DNA of 64,000 bases from assembly GCF_019635935.1 (NCBI RefSeq), contig NZ_JAHBYN010000001.1, positions 2,571,532 to 2,635,531 on the forward strand, in the 5' to 3' direction. Shown here in pieces: positions 34,999 through 45,780 of the stretch. The stretch comes from Parvibaculum sp. (GTDB taxonomy: Bacteria; Pseudomonadota; Alphaproteobacteria; Parvibaculales; Parvibaculaceae). Position 1 is the first letter of the stretch; each line of letters begins with the position of its first letter. The translations under genes and the position numbers were made by a program. Below the pieces are notes generated by a model that had not been told where the DNA came from, did not search any database, and worked only from the letters and a program-made list of their open reading frames with translations.

Positions 34999-35685
34999 AT
35001 GTTCGAAGCGGCATTGATGCGGGGCGACGGGCTCGACGGCCTGCGGGTTCTTCTGGTGGCGTTGTCGCTCGCGGCCTCTATCGGCTATCTCGCCGTCGAA
35101 AGCCGCCCACCATCGTCTCTCCGCACCGGCCTCAAGACGGCCGCCATCGGTCTTTGGGTGCCGTTGCCGCTTCTGGCGCTGCCCGATGCTGCGGCGCTGC
35201 CGCTGGCGCTTCTGGCTTTCGCCTTCTTCCTTTCGAGCGCCGGCGATTTCTTTCTGGCGTTGAAGGGCGACGCGCGCAATTTCACCCGCGGCCTTCTCGC
35301 CTTCCTCGCCGCCCATCTTTTCTATCTGGCGATCATGGTGCCGCTGGCAAGCCGGCCCGAAGGTCTCGTCGCCAACGCCGCCTCGCTCGTCACTGGCGCC
35401 GGTGCGCTGGCGCTCTATTTCTGGTTGCGGCCGAACCTCGGAAAGAACCAGCTTCCCGTCGGCGTCTATCTGGTCACGATCCTGTTCATGGCGCTGGCCG
35501 CGCTCGCCATTCCGGCCGCCCAGCCCTGGCTCGGTCTCGGCGCGGTGCTCTTCGTGATTTCCGACGGCGTCATCGCCGCCGACAAGTTCGGCCGCCCCAT
35601 TCCCTTTCGCGGGCCGATTGTCTGGACGACATATTATGGCGGACAGGCCTTGATGGCGCTGAGCCTCATGGCGCTGCTCCGGTAA
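34999..35685 (+). CDS. YhhN-family membrane protein (lysoplasmalogenase-like)
   Basis: 228 residues with eight or so hydrophobic segments. The SSAGDFFLALKG segment near residue 80, AAHLFYLAIM and FVISDGVIAADKFG near 190 are the conserved acidic motifs of the YhhN/TMEM86 family, some of which cleave the vinyl-ether bond of lysoplasmalogens. ATG follows GGGGGACAAAAA. The serine hydrolase gene begins 5 bp after its stop. Confidence 0.82.
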   Translation: MFEAALMRGDGLDGLRVLLVALSLAASIGYLAVESRPPSSLRTGLKTAAIGLWVPLPLLALPDAAALPLALLAFAFFLSSAGDFFLALKGDARNFTRGLLAFLAAHLFYLAIMVPLASRPEGLVANAASLVTGAGALALYFWLRPNLGKNQLPVGVYLVTILFMALAALAIPAAQPWLGLGAVLFVISDGVIAADKFGRPIPFRGPIVWTTYYGGQALMALSLMALLR

Positions 35686-35689
35686 TCCG

Positions 35690-36844
35690 TTGACGGACGA
35701 AATCCCCATCGGCGGCATTTGCGACCCGCGCTTCGCACCCGTCCGCGAGGCCTTCATCGGCAATTTCCGCGAACGCGGCGAGCCGGGCGGCGCCGTCGCC
35801 TTGATGGTCGATGGCCGCCTCGTTTGCGACCTCTGGGGCGGCTTCCGCGATGCCGCGCGGGAAAGCCCCTGGGCGCGCGAAACGCTGGTCAATTTCTTTT
35901 CGGTCGGCAAGGCCTTCACGGCGCTTGTCGCATTGCGCCTCGTCGAGCGCGGACTTCTCGATCTCGATGCCCCGGCCGCAACACGCTGGCCGGAATTCGC
36001 CGCGGCCGGCAAGGAGCGCGTGACGCTCCGCCACATCCTTTCCCATCAGGCCGGCCTCCCGGCGATCCGCGAGGACCTCCCCGACGGCGCGATGTTCGAT
36101 TGGCCGCGCATGACGGCGGCGCTCGCCGCCCAAAAGCCCTGGTGGGAGCCCGGCGCCGCACATGGCTATCACGTCAACACTTTCGGCTATCTCGCGGGCG
36201 AGCTGGTGCGCCGCGCGAGTGGCCGCACGCTCGGCCATATCCTGCGCGACGAAGTGGCGGGCCCGCTCGGCGCCGATGTTTACATCGGTCTTCCGCAGAC
36301 GGAGCATTCCCGCTGCGCCGAGTTTCTCTGGCCCTCCATCCTGCCCGAGCGCCCGCCGGGCGAACTGCCCGACGACGCGCTGATGAAATGGAACACCTAC
36401 TGGAACCCGCCCGGCATTTCGGGCGCCGGCTGGGTCAACAGTCCCGAATGGCGCATGGCCGAAATCCCCTCCACCAATGGCCACGGCACGGCGCGCGGCG
36501 TCGCCCGCATCTATGCGGCGCTCGCCAATGGCGGCGCGATCGACGGCATCGAAATCCTCTCATCCGCCATGCTCGCCGAAGCGACGACCGAACAATCCTT
36601 CGGCCCCGACCGCATCCTCGACCGCGAGTCGCGCTTCGCCCTCGGCTTCCAGCTGCCCCAGGCCGAACGCCGTCTCGGTCCCAACGATGCCGCCTTCGGC
36701 CATTTCGGCGCCGGCGGCTCATTGGGCTTCTGCGACCCCGCCGCCCGCGTCGCCTTCGCCTATGTCACCAACGACATGGGCCCCCGCTGGCAAAACCCGC
36801 GCAACAAGGCGCTGCTCGCGGCGATCTATGAGAGTGTGGGGTAG
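35690..36844 (+). CDS. Serine hydrolase of the beta-lactamase/esterase (EstB) family
   Basis: 384 residues. SVGK (SxxK, nucleophile near residue 71) opens the motif set of class C beta-lactamase-like esterases; GYHVNTFG provides the Y-x-N element and FGAGGSLG stands in for KTG. Probably a cytosolic esterase or peptidase rather than a true lactamase, as there is no signal peptide. The predicted start is a TTG with a poor ribosome site, only 5 bp from the YhhN stop, suggesting coupling; an internal start is possible. Confidence 0.8.
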   Translation: MTDEIPIGGICDPRFAPVREAFIGNFRERGEPGGAVALMVDGRLVCDLWGGFRDAARESPWARETLVNFFSVGKAFTALVALRLVERGLLDLDAPAATRWPEFAAAGKERVTLRHILSHQAGLPAIREDLPDGAMFDWPRMTAALAAQKPWWEPGAAHGYHVNTFGYLAGELVRRASGRTLGHILRDEVAGPLGADVYIGLPQTEHSRCAEFLWPSILPERPPGELPDDALMKWNTYWNPPGISGAGWVNSPEWRMAEIPSTNGHGTARGVARIYAALANGGAIDGIEILSSAMLAEATTEQSFGPDRILDRESRFALGFQLPQAERRLGPNDAAFGHFGAGGSLGFCDPAARVAFAYVTNDMGPRWQNPRNKALLAAIYESVG

Positions 36845-36857
36845 GGGCGAGCGCCGC

Positions 36858-37394
36858 TCAGCACCAGCCGTCGCGCTGACCGCCCCAATAGGCGCGGGCA
36901 TATCCCGATCCGATCATCAGCGAAGCTGCATCGGTTCCGTCGATATAAAGCCGTGCCAGTGTCCGGCCATAGCGGTCGGTGCCGTCGCGTTCGATGCGAA
37001 TGTCCCGCGCCCGGTCGATGGACCGCCGCAGAAAATCGCGCGCCCGTTCGGCCTCGCGTGCTTCGCGTGCGCATCGGGAATGGCGTCCGAGTTCCGGCGT
37101 GTCGAAGCCGAGAAGGCGAATGCGCTCGTCGCCGATGCGGATTGTATCGCCGTCATGGACACTGATGGGCAGGGCAGCGGGGCGGGGAGCTCTGGCGGGC
37201 GCATTGAAATCGGCCGGCGTGCTGACTTCCGCCGGAGCGCGAACTTCGGCAGGCGTCTGAAGAATGGAAACCGCCGTGAAGGCGACGCCGCAAGCCAGCA
37301 CCGTGAAAAGCAATTGACGGCGGACCTTGCGAAAGGCGGATAGCAAAGGCCACACCGGCCCCCGCGCACTGCCCGCCCATCTGTCTGACAACAT
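36858..37394 (-). CDS. Thermonuclease-like (SNase) protein with N-terminal anchor
   Basis: 178 residues. A membrane segment LLFTVLACGVAFTAVSILQ (about residues 28-46) is followed by a short Pro/Ala repeat linker and then an SNase domain: VHDGDTIRIGDERIRLLGFDTPELG (Asp pair and Arg), AEAERARDFL and DRYGRTLARLYI, where the catalytic Asp, Arg and Glu fall. Probably a periplasmic-facing nuclease. Convergent with the serine hydrolase. Confidence 0.78.
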   Translation of the reverse strand: MLSDRWAGSARGPVWPLLSAFRKVRRQLLFTVLACGVAFTAVSILQTPAEVRAPAEVSTPADFNAPARAPRPAALPISVHDGDTIRIGDERIRLLGFDTPELGRHSRCAREAREAERARDFLRRSIDRARDIRIERDGTDRYGRTLARLYIDGTDAASLMIGSGYARAYWGGQRDGWC

Positions 37395-37489
37395 CGTCGT
37401 TGGTCCCGCTGGCTTGACCTTCGACGACGCTATCGGCCCGGCCTGAATCGGGGCTTAAGCGAATAGATTCAATTCGATGAATTGGAAAA

Positions 37490-37564
<75 letters not shown>

Positions 37565-37813
37565 GTCCGGGGTTCGGATCGCGCCGCGCCTGGGCGGGCG
37601 CGGGAACCGGCCTGAAGTCTCGCCCCGAATGGTAAAAGAGGGATGAGGGGCCGCCCGAAAACGCGCGGAAAGTGCCACAGGGTCCCCCCTCATGCAAGCC
37701 GCGCGCGTGGCGGACCGAACCCGTGTTGACGGCGCCGCTTCAAGCCCCCTAAATCCCTGTTGCGGTTTCCTGTCCGCCCCGGCCCCGTCCCAAGCCAAGC
37801 GAGAGCGTCCGCC

Positions 37814-38314
37814 ATGAAAAAGCCCCCGACCAGCCATTTCAATCCGCATCAGCCCGGTGGCAAGGGCACCGACCGCGCCGCCCAGGCGCTTGAGGCCCGC
37901 GCCCGTCAGGCCCGTCTCGCCGAGGCCTTGCGGGAGAACCTGAAGAAGCGCAAGGCGCAGAGCAAGGCCCGCAAGCCGGGCGCCGCCGAGGCGCCGGCGG
38001 TGGCCGAAGCGCCGAAACCCGCCGCCCCGAGCCCCGCCGCCGCGCCGGCCGCAAAACCGGAGCCCAAACCCGCGCCGAAGCCCGTAGCCAAAGCGGAGCC
38101 GAAGAAGCCCGAACCGAAAAAGCCCGAGCCGAAAAAAGCTGAGCCGAAAAAGCCCGTGCCCAAGGCGGCGTCAAAACCCGCGGCCAAAGGCAAGAGTGCG
38201 GCGAAACCGGCCGCCAAATCCGCCGCCAAGGCCAAGCCCGCGGCAAAGAGCAAGCCAGAGCCCAAGGGCAAGCCCGCGCCCAAGGCCAAATCAAAGGCCA
38301 AAAAGTCGAAATAA
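37814..38314 (+). CDS. Lys/Pro/Ala-rich disordered protein
   Basis: 166 residues. After MKKPPTSHFNPHQPGGKG and a short charged helix (ARQARLAEALRENLKKRKAQ) the chain is almost entirely Lys, Pro and Ala in PKKPE/PKPA repeats, resembling histone H1 tails. Such proteins sit upstream of murA in many alphaproteobacteria; the ordered N-terminal helix is the conserved part. DNA or membrane-phospholipid binding is inferred from charge alone. ATG 37814 chosen; 249 bp upstream hold the tRNA-Thr flank. Confidence 0.6.
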   Translation: MKKPPTSHFNPHQPGGKGTDRAAQALEARARQARLAEALRENLKKRKAQSKARKPGAAEAPAVAEAPKPAAPSPAAAPAAKPEPKPAPKPVAKAEPKKPEPKKPEPKKAEPKKPVPKAASKPAAKGKSAAKPAAKSAAKAKPAAKSKPEPKGKPAPKAKSKAKKSK

Positions 38315-38435
38315 GCCGTGAAATCGTCCGAAAAGCGCCGCGAAGGCGCATCATAAGCGGCAGAGGCGCCCCTTGCGTGACACTCGGGGCCCCTTTCCTC
38401 TATAACGCGCCAAACCCGGATCGGACGCTTATCCC

Positions 38436-39707
<1,272 letters not shown>

Positions 39708-39711
39708 GGCG

Positions 39712-40146
39712 ATGAGCGACCTGCGTCTCCAGGCCGAGGATGCCGACGACCTCGCGGTCGTCTCCGCCGCCTTGCAGGACGCGGTGACCAAGGTCGCCGA
39801 CCTCGCCTTTCTTCCCTCCACGCGCCGCTTCGCGATGGTGGTCAACCGCTTCCGCTGGGAAGACGCGAAGAACCGCCGCGAAGGCGGCGCCCGCGCCCGC
39901 GCCGGCCTGCATTTCGAGCATGTGCGCTCCGCGCAGGCCCGCAACATCGCGCAGGACCGTCCGGGCGGCGTGCTGAACCTGCTGGCCGTGCGCTTCGAGG
40001 AACTGAACCCGCCATCGGGCATCGTGACGCTGGTTTTTTCCGGCGGCGCCGAATTGCGCCTTGAGGTCGACGCGCTGGAGGTCCATCTCTCCGATCTCGG
40101 CCTGATCTGGGAAACCCCCAACGTGCCCGAACACAAGCTGGACTGA
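39712..40146 (+). CDS. DUF2948 family protein
   Basis: 144 residues. LRLQAEDADDLAVVSAALQDAV and AFLPSTRRFAMVVNRFRWED at the N-terminus and LRLEVDALEVHLSDLGLIWETPNVP at the end are the hallmarks of DUF2948. The gene is found between murA and hisD in this class; function not known. Overlap-like spacing (4 bp on each side) implies the same transcript. Confidence 0.85.
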   Translation: MSDLRLQAEDADDLAVVSAALQDAVTKVADLAFLPSTRRFAMVVNRFRWEDAKNRREGGARARAGLHFEHVRSAQARNIAQDRPGGVLNLLAVRFEELNPPSGIVTLVFSGGAELRLEVDALEVHLSDLGLIWETPNVPEHKLD

Positions 40147-40150
40147 GCGC

Positions 40151-41446
40151 ATGCCGATCCGCCTCGACACCGCCGACGCAAACTTCGAAACCGCCTTCGC
40201 CGCGCTCCTCGCCGGCAAGCGCGAAGCGTCGGTCGACGTCGCCGATGTGGTGACGAAAATTCTCGCCGATGTCCGCACGCGCGGCGACGCGGCGCTTGTC
40301 GAATACACGCAGCGTTTCGACCGCTTGAGCGATCTCACGCCCGCGACGCTGGCGATCCCGCAATCCGAAATCGACCGCGCTCACGACATCTGCGACGCAA
40401 AAACGCTGAACGCCTTGAAACTCGCCGCCGCCCGCATCCGCGCCTATCACGCGCGCCAGATGCCGTCCGGCGAGCGCTTCACCGATGCGCAAGGCGTCGA
40501 GCTCGGCCACCGCTGGACGCCGGTTGCCGCCGTCGGCCTTTACGTGCCGGGCGGCACCGCCAACTATCCAAGCTCCGTGCTGATGAACGCGATCCCGGCG
40601 AAGGTCGCGGGCGTCGCGCGCCTCGTCATGGTCGTGCCGACGCCGGACGGCATCGTCAATCCGCTGGTGCTGGCGGCGGCAAAGATCGCCGGCGTCGATG
40701 AGGTCTACCGTGTCGGCGGCGCACAGGCCGTTGCCGCGCTCGCCTTCGGCACCGCCACCATCGCCCCCGTCGACAAGATCGTCGGCCCCGGCAATGCCTG
40801 GGTCGCCGAAGCCAAACGCCAGGTCTTCGGCACCGTCGGCATCGACATGATCGCCGGCCCCTCGGAAATTCTCGTGCTGGCCGATGGGCAGAACGACCCG
40901 GAATGGATCGCCGCCGATCTCCTGTCGCAGGCCGAACACGACGAAAGCGCCCAGTCAATCCTGATCACCGACGATGCGGCCTTCGCCACAAGCGTCGAGG
41001 AAGCCGTCGCCCGCCAGTTGCAGGCGCTGCCGCGCGAAACCACCGCCACGAAAAGCTGGGCCGATTTCGGCGCCGTCATCACGGTCGCGCGCCTCGCCGA
41101 CGCCGCGCCGCTCATCGACCGTCTCGCACCCGAACATCTCGAAATCGCGGTCGACGATCCCGAGCCGCTCGCCGCCGCCGTCTCCAATGCCGGCGCGATC
41201 TTTTTGGGCCGCCACACGCCGGAAGCCATCGGCGACTATGTGGCGGGGTCGAACCACGTGCTGCCCACCGCGCGCTCGGCCCGCTTCTCCTCCGGTCTCA
41301 ATGTGCTCGACTTCATGAAGCGCACCTCGATCGTCCGCTGCGACGCCGATGCGCTGCGCGCCATCGGCCCCGCCGCCGTCGCACTTGCCGAGGCCGAAGG
41401 CCTCGACGCCCATGCCCGCTCGGTCTCGATCCGCCTTAATCTCTGA
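40151..41446 (+). CDS. hisD: Histidinol dehydrogenase
   Basis: 431 residues. [27 protein letters not shown], the long [30 protein letters not shown] block, and the Zn/catalytic His in LAPEHLEI are diagnostic. It oxidises histidinol to histidine in two NAD steps. Second-to-last enzyme gene of the conserved murA cluster. Confidence 0.96.
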   Translation: MPIRLDTADANFETAFAALLAGKREASVDVADVVTKILADVRTRGDAALVEYTQRFDRLSDLTPATLAIPQSEIDRAHDICDAKTLNALKLAAARIRAYHARQMPSGERFTDAQGVELGHRWTPVAAVGLYVPGGTANYPSSVLMNAIPAKVAGVARLVMVVPTPDGIVNPLVLAAAKIAGVDEVYRVGGAQAVAALAFGTATIAPVDKIVGPGNAWVAEAKRQVFGTVGIDMIAGPSEILVLADGQNDPEWIAADLLSQAEHDESAQSILITDDAAFATSVEEAVARQLQALPRETTATKSWADFGAVITVARLADAAPLIDRLAPEHLEIAVDDPEPLAAAVSNAGAIFLGRHTPEAIGDYVAGSNHVLPTARSARFSSGLNVLDFMKRTSIVRCDADALRAIGPAAVALAEAEGLDAHARSVSIRLNL

Positions 41447-41502
41447 CGCGCCCCGCGCTCGCCGCTCGCTTCCCCGCGCCAAATCGGCGTAAAGTACGCC
41501 GC

Positions 41503-42042
41503 ATGGCCGATCAGAGTGAAAGCGGGGGAAGGGAAGCGGGTGCCGCGCCATCGGGCGCGGCGTTCCGCATTGTCGACCTCGTCCTCGACGAACACACGGT
41601 CGTGCGCCGCAGCCCCGATGTCGAGCATGAGCGCAAGGTCGCGATCTTCGATCTGCTGGAGGAGAACAGCTTCGCGCCCGTCGGCAGCGACGGCGGCCCC
41701 TACATCCTCCACCTCGCCATCGAGGATAATCGCCTCGTCTTCGACATCCGACTCGCGCCGGTCCTGAGCGGCGGCGAGCCCGATCCGCATGGCAAGGTCC
41801 TGCTCTCGCTGACGCCGTTCCGCCGCATCGTGAAGGACTACTTCATGATCTGCGAAAGCTACTACGACGCGATCAAGACGGCCGCCCCCGCCCAGATCGA
41901 GGCGATCGACATGGGCCGCCGCGGTCTTCACAACGAAGGCTCGGAACTTCTGAAAGAGCGTCTCGCCGGCAAGATCGACATGGATTTCGACACCGCGCGC
42001 CGTCTCTTCACATTGATCTGTGTTCTTCACATCAAGGGATGA
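41503..42042 (+). CDS. UPF0262 family protein
   Basis: 179 residues. [57 protein letters not shown] and [20 protein letters not shown] match UPF0262. Conserved next to hisD in alphaproteobacteria, function unknown. Its stop overlaps the phosphatase start (ATGA), suggesting a shared role or joint expression. Confidence 0.88.
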   Translation: MADQSESGGREAGAAPSGAAFRIVDLVLDEHTVVRRSPDVEHERKVAIFDLLEENSFAPVGSDGGPYILHLAIEDNRLVFDIRLAPVLSGGEPDPHGKVLLSLTPFRRIVKDYFMICESYYDAIKTAAPAQIEAIDMGRRGLHNEGSELLKERLAGKIDMDFDTARRLFTLICVLHIKG

Positions 42043-42515
42043 CGCGCGCCTTGTCCGCCGACCGTAAATCGCTACCCGCCTCGGTGCTCTTCGCCTGCAA
42101 CCTGAATTCGATCCGCTCGACCATGGCCGAGGCGATCCTGAAGAAGCTCCACGGCAACCGCATCTTCGTGGATTCGGCCGGCGTCCGCCCCGCCGAAGAG
42201 CCGGATCCCTTCACCGCCGAAGTGCTGCGCGAGGACGGCATGGTTCCGCCCGCCGGCGCCCCCAAAGGTTTCGACGATCTGGAGGAAACGAGCTTCGACC
42301 TCATCGTCGCTTTGACGCCCGAGGCCCGCGACAAGGCCGAGGATCTGACGCGCACCTCCGCCACCGATGTCGAATTCTGGGCGATCGACGACCCGCTGGC
42401 ATCCCCCACCGGCGGCAACCGCGACCGCCGCCTCGCCGCCTATCGCGAGTTGCGAAACAAGCTTCGCCGCCTGATCGAAACCCGCTTCCCCCGCGCCGAA
42501 AAAGCGGCGGGATAG
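42039..42515 (+). CDS. Low-molecular-weight phosphatase-family protein
   Basis: 158 residues. The P-loop [11 protein letters not shown] (CxxNxxRS) near residue 20 and the C-terminal general acid region [11 protein letters not shown] match the low-molecular-weight protein tyrosine phosphatase/arsenate reductase fold. The cysteine is present, so it is probably active. Coupled to UPF0262. Confidence 0.85.
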   Translation: MTRALSADRKSLPASVLFACNLNSIRSTMAEAILKKLHGNRIFVDSAGVRPAEEPDPFTAEVLREDGMVPPAGAPKGFDDLEETSFDLIVALTPEARDKAEDLTRTSATDVEFWAIDDPLASPTGGNRDRRLAAYRELRNKLRRLIETRFPRAEKAAG

Positions 42516-42612
42516 CTGTACGCGCCGCCGCGCGCCGGGGACAAGTCGCCCTCTTTCCGTCGCAATCCCTGTGCTATAGTCCGGTCAACAACACCTTCCG
42601 GGGGAGCCGCCC

Positions 42613-43338
42613 ATGAATCCCGTCGCCGCCATCGTTTCCGCCGTCATCCTTGCGCTTGGCCTTGCGCTGGGCGGCTGGTTCGGCGGGCAGGGCCTCGTCC
42701 AGTCGCGCCTCGGCGACCGTTCGGTTTCGGTCAAGGGCCTTTCCGAACGCGAAGTGAAGGCGGACCTCGCGCTGTGGGGCCTGCGCTTCGTCGCAACCGG
42801 CAACGACCTCCGCGAAACGCAGGCCGAGATCAGGCGCAACGCCGACAGCGTGACCCGCTTCCTGAAGTCGCACGGCTTCGACGAAGGCGACATCGAGCGT
42901 CAGGCGCCGCAAGTGACGGACCGGCTGGCGCAGAGCTGGGGCAGCGGCCAGATCGAAAGCCGCTTCATCATCGCCCAGCAGATCGTGCTGCGCTCGACCG
43001 ATGTCGACCGCGTGGTGACGGCCAACAGCGAGAGCAGCGTACTGGTCGATGCGGGCGTCGTCCTCTCCAACGAATACGGCCCCGTCCGCCCCTCCTATCT
43101 CTTCACCGGCATCGCCGCGCTGAAACCTGAAATGCTGGAAGAGGCGACGAAGCGCGCCCGCGAGGCGGCCGAAACCTTCGCCGCCGATTCGGGCTCCCGC
43201 CTCGGCGGCATCCGCCGCGCCTGGCAGGGCCAGTTCGACATCCAGCCCCGCGACGCCACCCCCGGCGCCCAGGAAGCCGAGCAGGTGATGAAGACCGTCC
43301 GCGTCGTCTCGACCATCGACTTCCTGCTGGTCGACTGA
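42613..43338 (+). CDS. SIMPL-domain (DUF541) protein, membrane-anchored
   Basis: 241 residues. One N-terminal hydrophobic helix (AAIVSAVILALGLALGGWFGGQGL) is followed by the SIMPL domain: SVSVKGLSEREVKADLALWGLRFVATG, LFTGIAALKPEMLEEATKRAREAAETFA and SGSRLGGIRRAWQG. The domain is widespread, and its function is poorly defined (outer-surface or periplasmic stress roles have been suggested). It interrupts the usual phosphatase-infA order, so it is probably an insertion. Confidence 0.82.
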   Translation: MNPVAAIVSAVILALGLALGGWFGGQGLVQSRLGDRSVSVKGLSEREVKADLALWGLRFVATGNDLRETQAEIRRNADSVTRFLKSHGFDEGDIERQAPQVTDRLAQSWGSGQIESRFIIAQQIVLRSTDVDRVVTANSESSVLVDAGVVLSNEYGPVRPSYLFTGIAALKPEMLEEATKRAREAAETFAADSGSRLGGIRRAWQGQFDIQPRDATPGAQEAEQVMKTVRVVSTIDFLLVD

Positions 43339-43388
43339 TCGACGCAATACGACTGGAGCTCCCGCCCTTAAGTTGCGATGGAGGGACG

Positions 43389-43748
43389 ATGAGAAATAAT
43401 AAGTTGCTCGCCTCAGTCGACTTACCCAGTCAATCTGAGGTTCAAGATCGCCTTTTGCATACTTTGGGAATGTCAGATCGGCCCATGAGACCGTCTGAGA
43501 TCTACGGATTGCTGGCGGACCAATTTGGGTTAAGCGCCGTGCAACGTGCCGCGCGTCGGCGGGATCGAGATGAACCAGCGTGGAACAATCGTGTCCAATT
43601 TGCGCGAAGGCGACTGGTTGATTCAGGTGACATCGACAATTCCCACCGCGGCATCTGGGTATTGACCCCGCAAGGGAGGGCTACGGAATTGCGCAAGCGT
43701 CGAACTCGCGAAGCCGCCTATGAATTGGCGGATCAGCTTGGCCTTTGA
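43389..43748 (+). CDS. Stand-alone Mrr-N-type winged helix protein
   Basis: 119 residues, AT-richer than its neighbours. SEIYGLLADQFGLSAVQRA, RRRDRDEPAWNNRVQFARRRLVDSGDIDNSHRGIWVLTPQGR is the pattern of the winged-helix N-terminal domain of Mrr-type restriction proteins. No nuclease domain follows: the frame ends after GLTPQGR plus a short helix. It may be a DNA-binding remnant or a regulator. Positioned between SIMPL and infA, inside an otherwise conserved block. Confidence 0.65.
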   Translation: MRNNKLLASVDLPSQSEVQDRLLHTLGMSDRPMRPSEIYGLLADQFGLSAVQRAARRRDRDEPAWNNRVQFARRRLVDSGDIDNSHRGIWVLTPQGRATELRKRRTREAAYELADQLGL

Positions 43749-43897
43749 CGACCAAATCCAGTCGCTGGCTCATTTCTTAAAAATTATATCGAAGAATCAA
43801 CGCTTTGCGGCTCCCGGCGGCGCGATTCCGCGCCGTCGCCACTTGATTTCCGCGCGCTTTCTGACCATTCTCCCGCCAAATCTCCAAAGGATGCTGA

Positions 43898-44116
43898 ATG
43901 TCGAAGGAAGAACTGCTCGAGTTTCCGGGCACCGTCACGGAACTGCTGCCCAACGCGACGTTTCGGGTCAAGCTCGAGAACGAACACGAGATCATCGCCC
44001 ACACGGCCGGCAAGATGCGCAAGAACCGCATCCGCGTGCTGGCGGGCGACAAGGTGCTCGTCGAGATGACGCCCTACGATCTGACCAAGGGCCGGATCAC
44101 CTACCGGTTCAAGTGA
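43898..44116 (+). CDS. infA: Translation initiation factor IF-1
   Basis: 72 residues, exactly the family size. An OB-fold S1 domain with [51 protein letters not shown] and ITYRFK. Binds the A-site of the 30S subunit during initiation. Overlaps maf through its stop codon (GTGA). Confidence 0.96.
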   Translation: MSKEELLEFPGTVTELLPNATFRVKLENEHEIIAHTAGKMRKNRIRVLAGDKVLVEMTPYDLTKGRITYRFK

Positions 44117-44697
44117 CCGCGCCCCGCCTCGTTCTGGCCAGCGCCTCGCCCCGCCGCCGCGATCTTCTGGCGCGCATCGGCATCGAACCCGACCTCATCG
44201 TCCCCGCCGAAATCGACGAAGCGCCCTTGAAGGGCGAGTTGCCGCGCGCCCATGGCGAGCGCCTCGCGCGCGAAAAAGCCGAAGCCGTTGCGCGCCTGCA
44301 TCCGGGCGCCCTGGTGCTCGCCGCCGACACGGTGGTCGCCTGCGGCCGCCGCATTCTCCCGAAAGCCGAAACCGAAGCGGAAGCCCGCGCCTGTCTGGCG
44401 CTGCTTTCGGGCCGCGCCCACCGCGTCTGGACGGCAATCCATCTGAAGGGGCCGCACGGCGAAAGCGCCCGCGCCGTCGAAACCCGCGTCGCCTTCAAGC
44501 GTCTCTCGCAAGTTGAAATCGACGGCTACATCGCTTGCGGCGAATGGCAGGGCAAGGCCGGCGGCTACGCGATCCAGGGCCGCGCCGCCATCTTCGTCCG
44601 CACCCTGACCGGTTCCCACTCCGCCGTCGTCGGTCTGCCGCTCCACGAAACCGCAAACCTCCTCGCCGGCGCCGGCTACCCGCTCTGGAAGCGCTGA
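44113..44697 (+). CDS. maf: Maf-family nucleotide pyrophosphatase
   Basis: 194 residues. [20 protein letters not shown] is the family N-terminus; [17 protein letters not shown] contains the Asp and Lys of the active site. Hydrolyses non-canonical or excess nucleoside triphosphates. Start is a GTG overlapping the infA stop, so the two are coupled. A hairpin (44730) separates it from the convergent methyltransferase gene. Confidence 0.92.
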   Translation: MTAPRLVLASASPRRRDLLARIGIEPDLIVPAEIDEAPLKGELPRAHGERLAREKAEAVARLHPGALVLAADTVVACGRRILPKAETEAEARACLALLSGRAHRVWTAIHLKGPHGESARAVETRVAFKRLSQVEIDGYIACGEWQGKAGGYAIQGRAAIFVRTLTGSHSAVVGLPLHETANLLAGAGYPLWKR

Positions 44698-44729
44698 CGG
44701 GCGGCACACCTCGCAGCACAAGAAGTGTC

Positions 44730-44752
44730 GCCCCGGCGCTGATCGCCGGGGC
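44730..44752. terminator. Stem-loop between convergent genes
   Basis: GCCCCGGCG (44730-44738) and CGCCGGGGC (44744-44752) form a 9-bp perfect stem around CTGAT, between the stops of maf and the methyltransferase. A short TCTT follows. Suited to ending transcription from both sides. Confidence 0.5.
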
Positions 44753-44763
44753 ACTGTCTTGTC

Positions 44764-45606
44764 CTATCGCCGCGTCACGACGATTTCGAGATATTCGCTC
44801 GGCACGATCATCGTCGCGTCGCCGGAGCGGTTGAACTTTTCGGCAAGCGCCGTCAGATCGTCGGCAAGTGCGGCCTGCGCCGCCGGTTCGAGCGCCGCAA
44901 AGGCTTTCAGCACCGGCCCGTACCACGATTTGAAGACGTCGAGCCAATGCGCGGCCGAGCGATAACGGAAGATGAAATGGCGCGCCTCGATGTCGATGGC
45001 GGAAGCCTGCGATGCGAACATCGCCTCGATCTGCGCCCGCGTGCCCCACAGCGCCGGCGATTTCGCGCCGGCGGGCGGCGGCAGGTGCTTGCCGATGGTC
45101 TTGAAAAGCTGGCCGATAAAGCCTTCCGGCGTCCAGTTGGCAAGGCCGATCTTGCCGCCTGAGCGGCAGACGCGGATCATTTCGGCCGCTGACTTGTCGT
45201 GATCGGGCGCGAACATCACGCCGAATGTCGAAACGACCGAATCGAAGCTCGCATCGCCGAAGGGCAGCGCTTCCGCATCCGCCTCCTGAAAATTCATCGG
45301 CAGCCGCTCGGCCGCCGCGCGCTCGCGACCGCGTTCCAGTAGCGCCGGCACATAATCGGTCGAAACGACATCGCACCAGCGCCGTGCCGCGGCGAGCGAC
45401 ACATTGCCGTTGCCGGCAGCGACGTCGAGAACCTTCTGGCCGGGGCGGATGTCGAGCGCTTCGCAGAGGTCTTCGCCGACGATCTGCAGCGTCGTGCCGA
45501 CCACGGAATAATCGCCGGACGACCAGGCGCCCTGCTGGCGCGCTTTCAGCGCCGCAAGGTCGGGCTTTTCGGCGTCCGGGCGCTTGAGGAGAGTATTGAG
45601 GCTCAT
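44764..45606 (-). CDS. Class I SAM-dependent methyltransferase
   Basis: 280 residues. Motif I is VLDVAAGNGNVSLAAA, post-I VVSTDYVPALL, and DAEALPFGDASFDSVVSTFGVM follows as in UbiE-like methyltransferases. A Trp-rich C-terminal region (WYGPVLKAF) may bind the acceptor. The ATG at 45606 fits the SAM fold; upstream codons are Ala/Gly-rich. Divergent from an HxlR regulator and probably its target. Confidence 0.8.
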   Translation of the reverse strand: MSLNTLLKRPDAEKPDLAALKARQQGAWSSGDYSVVGTTLQIVGEDLCEALDIRPGQKVLDVAAGNGNVSLAAARRWCDVVSTDYVPALLERGRERAAAERLPMNFQEADAEALPFGDASFDSVVSTFGVMFAPDHDKSAAEMIRVCRSGGKIGLANWTPEGFIGQLFKTIGKHLPPPAGAKSPALWGTRAQIEAMFASQASAIDIEARHFIFRYRSAAHWLDVFKSWYGPVLKAFAALEPAAQAALADDLTALAEKFNRSGDATMIVPSEYLEIVVTRR

Positions 45607-45718
45607 GGGAGGGTCTCTTTCGGTGAGGGTTTTGGGCGCATTTCCGCCCGTCGCGCCGCCAGTCTTGGCCGCGGCGGGCGCATCTTTCGCGCGTTCCGGC
45701 CGCCGGAAATAGTCCATT

Positions 45719-45731
45719 GAATGTACTATTC
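45719..45731. promoter_or_regulatory. Possible HxlR operator
   Basis: GAATGTACTATTC is an 11/13 match to a perfect palindrome (GAATN..GTAC..), lies 50 bp upstream of the HxlR start and about 110 bp upstream of the methyltransferase start. HxlR-family repressors often bind short TA-rich palindromes, but only one copy is seen. Confidence 0.3.
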
Positions 45732-45780
45732 GCGCGCGCCCGCATTTCCTAAGCTCCCGGAAATTTCAGGAGGACGCACC

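Noticed and set aside
35690..36844. True beta-lactamase resistance gene
   Set aside because: No signal peptide and the third motif is FGAGG, not KTG; more like an esterase or peptidase.
37814..38314. TonB-like protein because of the Pro/Lys repeats
   Set aside because: No N-terminal membrane anchor or C-terminal TonB domain; only a charged disordered chain.
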